Assembly (NCBI GenBank): GCA_964387935.1
Contig: CAYLZN010000074.1
Span: forward strand, 1-19,864
Origin: CAYLZN01 sp964387935
GTDB taxonomy: Bacteria; Acidobacteriota; Vicinamibacteria; Vicinamibacterales; JAFNAJ01
Length of the DNA stretch: 19,864 nucleotides
Direction of reading: 5' to 3'
The notes beneath the pieces are model-generated. The model had not been told where the DNA came from, ran no database searches, and was given only the letters and a program-made list of their open reading frames with translations. How positions within the stretch are numbered: position 1 is the first letter of the stretch; each line of letters begins with the position of its first letter. Shown one piece after another: positions 8,703-17,279 of the stretch. The position numbers and the translations under genes were made by a program.

Positions 8703-10094
8703 CTATCCCGTCTCCCCTGACCATCGCCGAATCCGAGGCGTGAGCAGCGCCAGCAGCGCGGAACCGGCCAGCAGCGCCACGGCGATGCCGCCGTAGAGCT
8801 GCATCAACCTCGCGGGGTCCTCGGCCACGAAGAAGCCGGACAGGAAGCCCGCCAGCTTGTTGCCGAGCGACGTGGCGAAGAACCAGAGACCCATCATCAG
8901 GCCGACGAAGCGTGTAGGCGATAGCCGGGTCACCGTGCTGAGCCCGACGGGCGACAGGCACAGCTCGCCGATCACGTCGAAGAGGTACACCGCGACGAGC
9001 CACATGGGACTGATCTTGCCGCTCGCCGTCAAGGCGGACGCCACGACGAGCAGGCAGAAGGCAAAGCCGATGGCGAGCAGCCCGATGGCGAATTTCGCCG
9101 GGCTGCTCGGCTGGCGCGAGCCAAGGCGCACCCAGAGCCTCGCGAACACGGGCGCCAGCAGGATCACGTACAGCGGCGTGAGCGACTGCAGCCAGCTCGC
9201 CGGGAATTCGAATCCGAACACGTTGGTGGACACGAGGCGCTTGGCGAACAGGTTCAGGCTGGCGCCCTTCTGCTCGTACGCCGCCCAGAACAGGATCGTG
9301 AAGGCGAACAGCACCACGATCGCCGCGAGACGCTTCCACTCCTCGCGGGTGAGCCCCTCGTGCGCGACACCGGCGCCCTTCGCCGGCCTGACGGGTGCGT
9401 TGCCGCCCTGCGGGAGCCGGCTCCGCTGGAGCACGAACACCGCGATCCCGACCAGCATCCCCACACCCGCCGCGCCGAACCCGAAGTGCCAGCTCAGGGC
9501 GGGGTCCACCCCCATCGACGCCAGCCACGCCCTGAACGCGGGGCTCTCCGCCAGCCAGCCGGACACGAGCGGAGCCATGAGCGCCCCGATGTTGATCCCC
9601 ATGTAGAACAACGAGAACCCGCTGTCGCGCCTGGGATCCCCGGGCCCGTACAACTGACCTACCATCGCGCTGATGTTCGGCTTCAACAGCCCGGTGCCCA
9701 CGGCGATCAGCGAGAGCCCCGTGTAGAACGCCGCCAGCGACGGCCAGACGAGCACGAACTGCCCGAGAGCCATGACGATCGCTCCGAGCAGCACCGCCCG
9801 GCGCTGTCCCAGGTAGTGGTCGGCCACGAACCCGCCCGGCAGGGCCAGCAGGTACACCGCCATCGTGTAGGTGCCGTAGAGCGAGCTCGCCCCTTTCGTA
9901 TCGAACCCGAGGCCTCCCTCGGCCACGGGGGCCACCATGAAGAGCACGAGGATGGCGCGCATCCCGTAGTAGCTGAATCGCTCCCAGAGCTCGGTGAAGA
10001 ACAGCGTGGTGAGCCCGGCGGGGTGCCCGGCCAGGCCACCCGCATCCGCGGTGCTCGAGGGTGGCATCATCGAGGGCGGCGACGTCGTGGTCAT
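8703..10094 (-). CDS. POT/PTR-family proton-coupled oligopeptide transporter
   Basis: A 463-residue major-facilitator inner-membrane protein that should import di- and tripeptides with protons. The POT signature ELWERFSYYG is at residues 35-44 (E35, E38, R39), the ExxERFxYYG motif needed for proton coupling. Further family marks are FDTKGASSLYGTY, FVADHYLGQRRAVLLGA, the GTGLLKPNISAMVGQLY motif and FWAAYEQKGASLNLFA (the second PTR signature region). About 12-14 hydrophobic helices are evident. The 86-base gap to the NhaP2-like gene is divergent. On the coding strand, a five-pair stem AGAGG/CCTCT with a six-base loop sits directly before the ATG (10110-10095) and overlaps the likely ribosome binding site. 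The stem is weak. Confidence 0.93.
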   Translation of the reverse strand: MTTTSPPSMMPPSSTADAGGLAGHPAGLTTLFFTELWERFSYYGMRAILVLFMVAPVAEGGLGFDTKGASSLYGTYTMAVYLLALPGGFVADHYLGQRRAVLLGAIVMALGQFVLVWPSLAAFYTGLSLIAVGTGLLKPNISAMVGQLYGPGDPRRDSGFSLFYMGINIGALMAPLVSGWLAESPAFRAWLASMGVDPALSWHFGFGAAGVGMLVGIAVFVLQRSRLPQGGNAPVRPAKGAGVAHEGLTREEWKRLAAIVVLFAFTILFWAAYEQKGASLNLFAKRLVSTNVFGFEFPASWLQSLTPLYVILLAPVFARLWVRLGSRQPSSPAKFAIGLLAIGFAFCLLVVASALTASGKISPMWLVAVYLFDVIGELCLSPVGLSTVTRLSPTRFVGLMMGLWFFATSLGNKLAGFLSGFFVAEDPARLMQLYGGIAVALLAGSALLALLTPRIRRWSGETG

Positions 10095-10180
10095 AGAGGC
10101 AGCATCCTCTCACGGAAACCCTGTCACTGATAGACTCGCCCTGCGGGCCCGTGCGACTGGCGCCGCTGCCCTGGCACGTC

Positions 10181-11656
10181 ATGTTCCTCGTCGATCAACT
10201 GATTCTCCTCGCGGGCGTGCTGCTGCTCGTGGGCATCCTCTCGAGCCGGGTGTCGGCGCGCCTCGGCCTGCCCGTGCTCGTGCTGTTTCTCGTCGTCGGC
10301 ATGCTTGCGGGCGAGGATGGCATCGGGCGCATCGACTTCGACAATGTCCGTGCGGCGCATGCCATCGGCAGCGTGGCCCTCGCCCTCATCCTGTTCGACG
10401 GCGGCCTCCAGACCCGCGCCGCGGCGCTCCGGCGTGCGTGGAAGCCCGCGGCGACGCTGGCCACGGTCGGCGTCCTGCTCACTGCGGCCGTCACAGGGAC
10501 CGCGGCGACCTTCGTCCTGGACGTCCCCTGGCTCACCGGCCTGCTGCTCGGGAGCATCGTGGCCTCGACCGATGCCGCCGCCGTGTTCTCCGTGCTGCGG
10601 TCCCAGGGGCTCCGGCTGCGGCAGCGCCTGGCCGCCACCCTCGAAATCGAAAGCGGGTCGAACGATCCGATGGCCATCTTCCTCACCGTGGGCCTGGTCG
10701 AGGTCGCAGCCGGACGACTGTCGATCGGCCAGGAACTCGCCGGCCTCTTCCTCGCGCAGATGGGCATCGGCGCCGCGGCCGGACTCCTCGGCGGGTTCGG
10801 GGGCGCGCACCTGATCAACCGCGTCAATCTCACCACGCCCGGCCTGTACCCGCTGCTGACCGCCGCGTGCGGGCTGCTGGCCTACGGGGTCGCTGCGGCC
10901 CTGGGCGGCAGCGGCTTCCTGGCGATCTACCTGTGCGGCATCGTGCTCGGCAACAGCCGGCTCGTGTTCCAGCGTGGCACCTTCATGTTCATCGATGGAC
11001 TCGCCTGGATCAGCCAGATCGCGATGTTCGTGGTCCTCGGGCTGCTCAGCACCCCGACGGAGCTGATTGGCACGGCCGGCCCCGCGCTGCTCATCTCCGC
11101 CGTGCTCATGTTCGTCGCGCGTCCCCTCGCGGTGATCCCGCTCCTCTGGCCGTTCCGGTTCTCGACGCGCGAGCAGACGCTGATGGCGTGGGTCGGTCTG
11201 AAGGGCGCCGTGCCCATCATCCTGGCCACGTATCCCCTGATGTTCGCGGTGCCGGAGGGACGACTCATCTTCAACGTGGTGTTCTTCGTCGTCCTGGTGT
11301 CGGCCACGCTCCAGGGCTGGACGCTCCCCTGGCTGGCCTCTCGCCTGCGCCTCGACGAGGGCCAGGCCGAGCAGCCCCCGGTGTCGCTGGAACTGCTCGC
11401 CCTGCGGGAGATACACGCCGACATCGTGGACTACGGCGTCGAGGTCGGATCCGCGCTCGCCGGGCGCGCGGTGCGGGACCTCCACCTCTCCGAGGGCGCG
11501 GTGATCGCGCTCATCGCACGCGGCAGCTCCATGGTCGTGCCGCACGGTCCCACCGTGATCGAGGAGGGCGATCGCCTCTTCGTGATCGCCCGCGACGACA
11601 TTCGGCAGGCGCTCGATGACGCCCTCCGCGACGGGCCCGTAGCCGCGCGGCGGTGA
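10181..11656 (+). CDS. nhaP2: CPA1-family K+(Na+)/H+ antiporter, NhaP2/CvrA-like
   Basis: A 491-residue inner-membrane antiporter exchanging K+ or Na+ for protons to control cation content and pH. Marks of the NhaP2 branch are LGLPVLVLFLVVGMLAGEDG, LFDGGL, STDAAAVFSVLRS, the ion-binding ESGSNDPMA (N161, D162), FLAIYLCGIVLGN and WVGLKGAVPIILATYPL. A cytoplasmic C-terminal domain from about residue 395 (VEVGSALAGRAVRDLHL through GDRLFVIARDDI) looks like TrkA-C/RCK-C, which regulates such antiporters through a bound nucleotide. A GTG at 10151 would add ten residues. ATG 10181 was chosen because it aligns with the E. coli NhaP2 N-terminus as remembered. Neither start has a clear ribosome binding site. 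Confidence 0.88.
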   Translation: MFLVDQLILLAGVLLLVGILSSRVSARLGLPVLVLFLVVGMLAGEDGIGRIDFDNVRAAHAIGSVALALILFDGGLQTRAAALRRAWKPAATLATVGVLLTAAVTGTAATFVLDVPWLTGLLLGSIVASTDAAAVFSVLRSQGLRLRQRLAATLEIESGSNDPMAIFLTVGLVEVAAGRLSIGQELAGLFLAQMGIGAAAGLLGGFGGAHLINRVNLTTPGLYPLLTAACGLLAYGVAAALGGSGFLAIYLCGIVLGNSRLVFQRGTFMFIDGLAWISQIAMFVVLGLLSTPTELIGTAGPALLISAVLMFVARPLAVIPLLWPFRFSTREQTLMAWVGLKGAVPIILATYPLMFAVPEGRLIFNVVFFVVLVSATLQGWTLPWLASRLRLDEGQAEQPPVSLELLALREIHADIVDYGVEVGSALAGRAVRDLHLSEGAVIALIARGSSMVVPHGPTVIEEGDRLFVIARDDIRQALDDALRDGPVAARR

Positions 11657-11725
11657 CGGAAGGGCGGGTCCCCGTTCCACCTGATGGCCGGGTATCATGA
11701 CGAAGCCAGCGCGGCGCGTCGGCGC

Positions 11726-11730
11726 GGAGG
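11726..11730 (+). promoter_or_regulatory. Ribosome binding site fixing the VOC gene start at 11739
   Basis: GGAGG sits eight bases before ATG 11739. The other in-frame ATG, at 11697, would put this site inside the coding region. A TATCAT at 11693-11698 could be a -10 element for this leader, but no -35 partner is seen. Confidence 0.65.
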
Positions 11731-11738
11731 CAAGGACG

Positions 11739-12209
11739 ATGGACAGGCCATTCCGTGTGCTGGGAGTTCAGCAGATTGCGATCGGTGGGCCGGATAAGGT
11801 CCGCCTGCGCACCCTGTGGGTCGACATGCTCGGGCTGAAAGCAACGGGCACGTTTCGGTCCGAGCGCGAGAACGTGGACGAGGACATCTGCGCGATCGGC
11901 GCCGGCCCCAGGTCGGTCGAGGTGGACCTGATGCAGCCCCTCGACCCGGAGAAGAAGCCCGCCGTCCACACGACGCCGCTGAACCACGTGGGTCTCTGGG
12001 TGGACGACCTGCGGCGCGCGGTGGAGTGGCTCACCGCCCGCGGCGTCCGCTTCGCGCCCGGGGGCATCCGTCCGGGCGCGGCGGGCCACGACATCTGTTT
12101 CGTCCACCCGAAGTCGAACGACGAATTCCCCATCGCAGGCGAGGGCGTCCTGATCGAGCTCGTCCAGGCCCCGCCCGACGTCGTCGCCGCGCTGGCGAGG
12201 ATCGACTGA
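11739..12209 (+). CDS. VOC (glyoxalase/bleomycin-resistance fold) metalloenzyme-like protein
   Basis: A 156-residue vicinal oxygen chelate protein made of two paired beta-alpha-beta-beta-beta modules. Likely metal ligands sit at the four family positions: Q12 (VQQIAI), E61 (SVEVDLM), H83 (LNHVGLWV) and E140 (GVLIELVQAP). The last motif resembles methylmalonyl-CoA epimerase and glyoxalase I, but the protein matches neither closely enough to name a substrate. The next gene begins inside its stop codon (TGATG), so it is translationally coupled to the alpha-L-fucosidase. It might process an aldehyde or sugar-derived product, which is inference only. Confidence 0.85.
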   Translation: MDRPFRVLGVQQIAIGGPDKVRLRTLWVDMLGLKATGTFRSERENVDEDICAIGAGPRSVEVDLMQPLDPEKKPAVHTTPLNHVGLWVDDLRRAVEWLTARGVRFAPGGIRPGAAGHDICFVHPKSNDEFPIAGEGVLIELVQAPPDVVAALARID

Positions 12210-13519
12210 TGCGCACCATCCCTGTCGTTGCCGCGTGCATGATCGTCGCGCTCACGTGGCCGCTGCCGGCCCAGGACGGCTACGTGCCGGCCCCCGAGAA
12301 CCTGAAAGCCCGGGAGTGGTTCCAGGAGGCGCGTTTCGGCTTGTTCATCCACTGGGGCGTCTACGCTGGCCCCGGGGAGGGCGAATGGGTGATGCAGAAC
12401 AGACGCAACACCATTCCCGAGTACGAACGGGATCTCCCGCCCGCCTTCAACCCGGTCAGGTACGACCCGGCCGCATGGGTGGCGATGGCGAAAGCCGCGG
12501 GCATGCGGTACATCACGATCACCGCGAAGCACCACGACGGATTCGCCATGTACGACTCCAAGGTCAGCGACTACGACATCGTCGATCGGACGCCGTACGG
12601 GAAGGACGTCCTCGAGGCGCTCGCCGAAGAGTGCCGCAAGGCGGGGATCAAGCTGTTCTTCTACTACTCGCAGCTCGACTGGCACCACCCGGACTACTTC
12701 CCGCGCGGCCGCACCGGGCGCTTCGCCGGTCGCGACGAGAAGGGCGACTTCAACAGGTACCTCGACGACATGGATGCCCAGTTGTCGGAGCTGTTGACCG
12801 GGTACGGGGAGCTCGGCGGCATCTGGTTCGACGGCTGGTGGGACAAGCCCGAGGCCGAGTGGCGCCTCGGTCGGACCTACGGCCTGATTCACCGCCTGCA
12901 GCCGGCGGCGCTCATCGGCGCCAACCACCACCGGAGGCCGTTTCCCGGCGAGGACTTCCAGATGTTCGAGAAGGACCTGCCGGGGCAGAACACGCAGGGC
13001 TGGAACGACCAGGCCGTGCGCGGGACGCTGCCCGTCGAGATGTGCGACACGATCAACAACTCGTGGGGCTACAACAAGACCGACGGCCGCTACAAGAGCA
13101 CGAAGGAGCTCGTGCACCTGCTCGTCAAGGCGGCCGGCCACGACGCCAACTTCCTCCTGAACGTCGGGCCGCGCCCGGACGGCACGATTCAACCCGAGTT
13201 CGTCACGCGCCTCGCGGAGGTCGGCGACTGGTTGAAGACCAGGGGCGAGACGGTCTACGGCGCGCGCGGCGGCCCCCTGCCGCCGCGGCCCTGGGGCGTG
13301 ACGACGCACAAGGGCGATCGCGTCTTCGTGCACATCCTGGAGTGGCAGGACGCGGTGCTGGCGCTACCCCGCCCCGCGCGGCCGGTGAAGTCGGCGACCT
13401 ACTTCGGCAGCACACGGGCTGTGCCGTTCACGATCGAGAAGGATGCCCTCCTGCTGCGGCTCGACCCGGCGACGATGGACCCGGTGGACACGATTGTCGT
13501 GCTCGAGCTGGGACGATAG
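12209..13519 (+). CDS. Secreted GH29 alpha-L-fucosidase
   Basis: A 436-residue glycoside hydrolase with a signal peptide (hydrophobic residues 5-18, cleavage near LPA-QDG), so it acts in the periplasm or outside the cell, removing alpha-L-fucose from glycans. GH29 marks are REWFQEARFGLFIHWGVYA (H48, W49, G50), ITAKHHDGFAMYDS (H108, H109) and GGIWFDGWW, where D208 is the expected catalytic nucleophile. WGYN and LLNVGPRPDG complete the barrel. The C-terminal 100 residues form a beta-rich module (FVHILEWQ, VKSATYFGS). The length fits single-domain GH29 enzymes. The ATG at 12209 overlaps the VOC stop, and the signal peptide confirms this start over longer in-frame openings. It converges with the nitrilase gene, with 37 bases between stops. 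Confidence 0.93.
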   Translation: MRTIPVVAACMIVALTWPLPAQDGYVPAPENLKAREWFQEARFGLFIHWGVYAGPGEGEWVMQNRRNTIPEYERDLPPAFNPVRYDPAAWVAMAKAAGMRYITITAKHHDGFAMYDSKVSDYDIVDRTPYGKDVLEALAEECRKAGIKLFFYYSQLDWHHPDYFPRGRTGRFAGRDEKGDFNRYLDDMDAQLSELLTGYGELGGIWFDGWWDKPEAEWRLGRTYGLIHRLQPAALIGANHHRRPFPGEDFQMFEKDLPGQNTQGWNDQAVRGTLPVEMCDTINNSWGYNKTDGRYKSTKELVHLLVKAAGHDANFLLNVGPRPDGTIQPEFVTRLAEVGDWLKTRGETVYGARGGPLPPRPWGVTTHKGDRVFVHILEWQDAVLALPRPARPVKSATYFGSTRAVPFTIEKDALLLRLDPATMDPVDTIVVLELGR

Positions 13520-13556
13520 TCACGTAGTCGGGCAGGCTGAACGCGAGAGCACCGGC

Positions 13557-14354
13557 TCAGGATGCCTCGGTCGCCCGCAGCCGGGACGCCAGCAACCCCG
13601 TGGCCTCCGACAGGTCCAGGTCGGCGAGCAGCAACCCCGGCTCGCCATACGGCTGGTGGCAGAGCACGGTGCCGTCCGGCCGCACGACCGCCGACGTCGT
13701 GGGCGACCCCGCGCTGGCGTAGTTCGCCGTCGCGAAGTAGCACGTGTTCTCGGCGGCCCGGCACAGCGCCGCCTTCTCGTGAAACGTGTTCGCCGGGTCG
13801 GCGAAGTGCGACGGCCGAAACCCGCCCGGCCCGGCCTCGTGGAAGCTCGGATGGAACACGACCTGCGCGCCGTGACGCACGGCCCATCGGACCGTCTCCG
13901 GATACCGCCAGCCCTCGTGGCAGATGACGATGCCGAAGGTCACCGAACCGGCACGGAACACGCGACGCCCGGAGCCGGCCGCATAGGTGGCTTCCTCGGA
14001 CGGATCCAGCTGCACCTTGTCCTGGAAGCCGGCCACGTTGCCGTCGCGGTCGATGACCAGGGCCGAAATCAGCAGGCCTGCATCCGTCACGCGCTCCGAG
14101 CCGAGGACCACGGCCACGCCGGCGTCGCCCGCGGCACGCGCCACGCGTGACCATGCCTGCTCGAGGAAGCGCCGGTCCGGAGGGGGGACGCCTCTCCCTG
14201 GCGCCCGATAACCTGGAATGAAGCACTCGGGGAAACAGATGATTTCCGCGCCGGCCGTCGAGGCCTCACGAATGGCCGCCTCGGCGACCGCGACGGCCTC
14301 GTCGGGCGTCGACGGATACCGCAGGTTCGCGAGCGCGATGCGCGTGCTGGCCAT
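13557..14354 (-). CDS. Carbon-nitrogen hydrolase (nitrilase superfamily amidase)
   Basis: A 265-residue cytoplasmic enzyme hydrolysing a C-N bond in a non-peptide amide, carbamoyl compound or nitrile. The Glu-Lys-Cys triad is intact: E43 in FPECFIPGY, K113 in GFQDKVQLDPSEE and C145 in GIVICHEGWRYPE. A second glutamate, E120, follows the lysine. Later motifs are HGAQVVFHPSF, AENTCYFATANYA and SAVVRPDGTVLC. Typical length for the superfamily is 260-300. The His after C145 (ICHEG, where many have ICYD/E) sits in the substrate pocket, so the exact branch is uncertain. It follows the M24 gene by 16 bases on the same strand, so the two are probably cotranscribed. Confidence 0.9.
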   Translation of the reverse strand: MASTRIALANLRYPSTPDEAVAVAEAAIREASTAGAEIICFPECFIPGYRAPGRGVPPPDRRFLEQAWSRVARAAGDAGVAVVLGSERVTDAGLLISALVIDRDGNVAGFQDKVQLDPSEEATYAAGSGRRVFRAGSVTFGIVICHEGWRYPETVRWAVRHGAQVVFHPSFHEAGPGGFRPSHFADPANTFHEKAALCRAAENTCYFATANYASAGSPTTSAVVRPDGTVLCHQPYGEPGLLLADLDLSEATGLLASRLRATEAS

Positions 14355-14370
14355 GGCCCGAGGCCCTGGT

Positions 14371-15684
14371 TCAGTGGATCACGAGGACGCCCTGCGGCGT
14401 CGGGTGCAGCCACTCGACCCCGCGCTCGGTGAGCACGTAGTCGTCTTCGATCGGGTACCGCAGCTTCCTGCCGCCCCATTCCGGAATGGGTGTGTAGACG
14501 AACAGCTCAGAAACCATCATCACGTTCGCGGGGACGGGCAGCTTCTGCTGTTCGACCTGGAAGAAGGCCATCGAGGGACCGATGTCGTGCCCATGGTTGC
14601 CCACGCTGTGGTTGCCGAACACGACGTCGATCGCGTCGCCCGCGGACGGTTTGTTGAAGGCGATCGGGTTGAAGCCCGCCGCACGGAGCCCGTCGGTGGC
14701 CTCCTGGATCAACTCCGCCCCGGTGCGCCCCGGCCGCGTATGCTGCCGGACGACGTCACGGGCGCGCCGGGCGTTCTCGAAGGCGCGCGCGAAGCTATCG
14801 GGCAGCCGCGTCTCGCCGGGCTTCAGCACGTAGGCCACGCGCTTGACGTCCGTGCCGAAGTTCAGCATGTGCGCGCCCCCGTCGATCATCACCACCATGC
14901 CCGGCTGGATGACCGTGCCGTCGGAGGTTGCGATGATGCCGTCCGGTCCTGTGACGTAGACGGACGGCTGATCGAACTCCGAGGTCACGCCTCGCTCGAG
15001 CATCCGATCCTGCAGCCACCAGGCGACGTCCTCGAGGGTGGTGCGGCCGGGCGTGATGACCTCGTTGGAGAGCGCGCGCTCCCAGAGATGTACGGTGAGG
15101 GTCGCCACCTCGCCGAACGCGTTGATCTCGCTGGGCACGCGCGTCGTCCTGAAGTCGATGACGAGCCGCTCCGCACTGACGAGGCGCGACGCGAGCGCCG
15201 GCCCGAGGTGCTGGACCAAGTCCTCGTGCAGTGTGTGCGACAGGCCGTCTGCGGGCCCGCCGATCCTCGACATGTTGACGCCGATGCGTTTCGGGTTGCG
15301 CTCCGCGACGAAGGCGGCCAGGGTCTGCGACGGGTTGAGGATGTCGTAGGCGCCCGACTGCTCGAGCAGCGGCCCGTCGACGCCGAGCGCCGCCCGCTCG
15401 ATGCGGTCGCCCCCTCGGTCCGTGAAGATGTAGTACCCCACGCCCGTGGCGTAGCCGCGCCCTAGATCGTCGTAGAGCGGGTCCCAGTGGTTCTCGCGCA
15501 TCGCGACGATCCACATGTCGATCCCGTGCGCGCGCATCGCCTTCGGCAGGACCTGATCGAACTTTTCCAGGCGGATCTGGCGCTGAAGGTCCCATCGGCG
15601 CCGGGCTTCCTGCCCGGCACTGGCGGTCGGCACGGCGAGGAGCGCGACCGACAGGATCAGCAGCGACGCACAAGGCCGGACCAT
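14371..15684 (-). CDS. Secreted M24-family metallopeptidase (Xaa-Pro aminopeptidase-like)
   Basis: A 437-residue exported protein with a signal peptide (residues 1-23, ending PTASA-GQE). The N-terminal creatinase-type domain (MRAHGIDMWIVAMRENHWDP, through about 200) is followed by a pita-bread catalytic domain. All five dinuclear metal ligands can be placed: D268 (MIDGG), D279 (FGTDVKRV), H366 (NHGHDIG), E393 (VSELF) and E413 (IEDDYVLTERG). The usual TxEPG around the first Glu is replaced by VSELFVYTPI. Most Xaa-Pro peptidases are cytoplasmic, whereas this one should work in the periplasm. GGAGGAG before the ATG supports the start. It lies 37 bases after the radical SAM gene and just before the nitrilase gene. 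Peptide recycling is a reasonable guess. Confidence 0.9.
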   Translation of the reverse strand: MVRPCASLLILSVALLAVPTASAGQEARRRWDLQRQIRLEKFDQVLPKAMRAHGIDMWIVAMRENHWDPLYDDLGRGYATGVGYYIFTDRGGDRIERAALGVDGPLLEQSGAYDILNPSQTLAAFVAERNPKRIGVNMSRIGGPADGLSHTLHEDLVQHLGPALASRLVSAERLVIDFRTTRVPSEINAFGEVATLTVHLWERALSNEVITPGRTTLEDVAWWLQDRMLERGVTSEFDQPSVYVTGPDGIIATSDGTVIQPGMVVMIDGGAHMLNFGTDVKRVAYVLKPGETRLPDSFARAFENARRARDVVRQHTRPGRTGAELIQEATDGLRAAGFNPIAFNKPSAGDAIDVVFGNHSVGNHGHDIGPSMAFFQVEQQKLPVPANVMMVSELFVYTPIPEWGGRKLRYPIEDDYVLTERGVEWLHPTPQGVLVIH

Positions 15685-15721
15685 TGCTCCTCCACCACGC
15701 CTGCGCCGCCGCCGGGCGGCG

Positions 15722-17227
15722 TCAGGCGGGCACCTGCAGATCGGGCATGGGCGCGGCCACGAAGAGCCGCCGGCAGGGACCGGCGATCATCCTGGCGATC
15801 CGCACGGACCGCGCCGACCGGGCGGAGTCGGTCGCGATGCCGGTGTTCGCGTACATCTGGCGATAGAGCTTCGAGAGCAGCACGAAGGCGAGTCGGCCCT
15901 TCCACGAGCGGACGGCGCGGGACCGGGCCCACACGAGGCGCGTGCCGTAGAACTCGTCCCACACCGACTGCGTGCGGCGCCGGATCTCGTCGGCGGTCAT
16001 CACCGGGTGCGGCGCGTAGATCTTCGGCCGCTTGGCTGGCGGGATCAGCCAGTGCCGCGTCAGCGGCACGCCATCGACGTGCTCAGACGACTGCGCCGAC
16101 TCCTTCTCCCACTTCTCGAAATCCACCGTGCCCGGAAGCGGCGTCAGCATCACGAACTGCGCGAACGCCACGCCCGCGCGATGCGCGAGCTGCGCCGTCG
16201 CCTCGAAAGTCTCCGGCCTGTCGCTTGGCAAACCGAAGATGAACGACCCCAGCACGTGGACGCCGTGCGCGGGAAACACCTTGAGGCGCTCGACCAGCTC
16301 CTCGCCCGCGAGGTTGAAGCCCTTGTAGATGTCCTTCAGGCCCTCTGGCGTCACGGCTTCCACCCCGACGAGCGCGCCGCGGATGCGGGCGCGCTCCATG
16401 GCCCTGAGGAACTCCGGGTCCTCTGCCGCCTCCATGGTGATCTGCGTGTAGAACACCATGTCCTCGGGCAGCTTCGCGAGGCGGTCCATCAGCTCGAAAC
16501 GCTCGGCGCGCATCTCCTCCAGTTCGTGCAGCCGGCCTTTGTCCGCCCGACGGTCCGCCTGCGCGAGATCGCCGAGCGACACCGGGTAGAAGTTGTCGTC
16601 TGCCAGCAGGATGAAGCGGAACCCGCGGCGTCGGAGCTGGACGACTTCCTCGAGGACCGCATCGACGCCGCGCTGGCGCGGCGCCTGGCCGTCCGTACGC
16701 CAGACCGAACAGAAGGAGCAGTGCTTCGGGCAGCCGCGCAGCGTCTGCACGGACGCCCACATGTAGCGGTCCCGCGGCAGCAGATCCCAGCGCGCCGGCG
16801 AGAAGGCATCCCCCGGCACGCGGCCCGCCTCGTAGACCGGCTGGAGCCTGCCCGCCTCGATGTCGTCGAGCACGGTCGCCCACGCGAGGTCGCCATCACC
16901 CCTCACCACGGCATGCGCGCCGCCCAGGTCGCGCGGCTCCTCCGGGAACAGCGTCGCGTGGATGCCGCCGAACACGACCACGCCCCCACGCGCGCGAACC
17001 TGCCGCCCGACCTCATAGCCGCGCAACACGTTGCCGGTGTGGATGCCGATGCCGACCACGTCGCCCGGCTCGACGCGCGCGATCTCGAACGGCTCGAGCG
17101 TCTCGTCGCAAATGATGGGGTCGCCCCAGCGGGCGGGCGTCGCGGCGGCCAGCACGAACAGCCAGCGCGGGGTGATGACCGCGGTGCCGAACGATAGATC
17201 GCTCGGGTTGACCAGGTGAACTCGCAC
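15722..17227 (-). CDS. B12-binding-type radical SAM protein
   Basis: A 501-residue enzyme with an N-terminal Rossmann-like B12-binding-type domain (about 1-130), a radical SAM barrel (about 155-380) and a C-terminal helical region. The cluster motif CPKHCSFC gives C166, C170 and C173 (CxxxCxxC). FILLADDNFYP, LVGVEAVTPEG, GSFIFGLPSD and MLTPLPGT follow as in the HpnJ/BchE-like class. The canonical cobalamin DxHxxG motif is not present; the equivalent region reads VGIGIHTGN, so base-on cobalamin binding through His is unlikely. The substrate is unknown. The GTG start at 17227 was chosen because GGGAGG lies six bases upstream and the protein begins with the expected strand VRVHLVNPS. Longer in-frame openings to 17458 lack family character. 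It follows the M56 gene after 52 bases. Confidence 0.9.
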   Translation of the reverse strand: MRVHLVNPSDLSFGTAVITPRWLFVLAAATPARWGDPIICDETLEPFEIARVEPGDVVGIGIHTGNVLRGYEVGRQVRARGGVVVFGGIHATLFPEEPRDLGGAHAVVRGDGDLAWATVLDDIEAGRLQPVYEAGRVPGDAFSPARWDLLPRDRYMWASVQTLRGCPKHCSFCSVWRTDGQAPRQRGVDAVLEEVVQLRRRGFRFILLADDNFYPVSLGDLAQADRRADKGRLHELEEMRAERFELMDRLAKLPEDMVFYTQITMEAAEDPEFLRAMERARIRGALVGVEAVTPEGLKDIYKGFNLAGEELVERLKVFPAHGVHVLGSFIFGLPSDRPETFEATAQLAHRAGVAFAQFVMLTPLPGTVDFEKWEKESAQSSEHVDGVPLTRHWLIPPAKRPKIYAPHPVMTADEIRRRTQSVWDEFYGTRLVWARSRAVRSWKGRLAFVLLSKLYRQMYANTGIATDSARSARSVRIARMIAGPCRRLFVAAPMPDLQVPA

Positions 17228-17233
17228 GCAAAG

Positions 17234-17239
17234 CCTCCC
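17234..17239 (-). promoter_or_regulatory. Ribosome binding site fixing the radical SAM GTG start
   Basis: GGGAGG on the - strand lies six bases before GTG 17227. It is what places the start there rather than at upstream in-frame codons that overlap the M56 gene. Confidence 0.7.
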
Positions 17240-17279
17240 AACCCGACCGGTCCCGGTCGAGGACACTGAATCTGCCGCC

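Noticed and set aside
10095..10180. Divergent promoters in the gap between the two transporter genes
   Set aside because: A TAGACT-like hexamer is present near 10131, but no -35 partner fits on either strand, so no promoter was called.
8617..10182. A 521-codon reverse open frame covering the POT transporter region
   Set aside because: It is a frame shadow. The POT frame carries transporter motifs and hydrophobic helices, whereas this one is Arg/Gly/Ala-rich without family features.
9994..11698. Long open frames on both strands (541 and 524 codons) over the NhaP2-like gene
   Set aside because: Both are low-complexity Arg/His/Gly-rich shadows expected in very GC-rich DNA. The antiporter frame has all the family motifs.
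11768..13333. A 521-codon reverse open frame antisense to the fucosidase
   Set aside because: Its composition is shadow-like, and the opposite strand encodes an intact GH29 enzyme with catalytic motifs.
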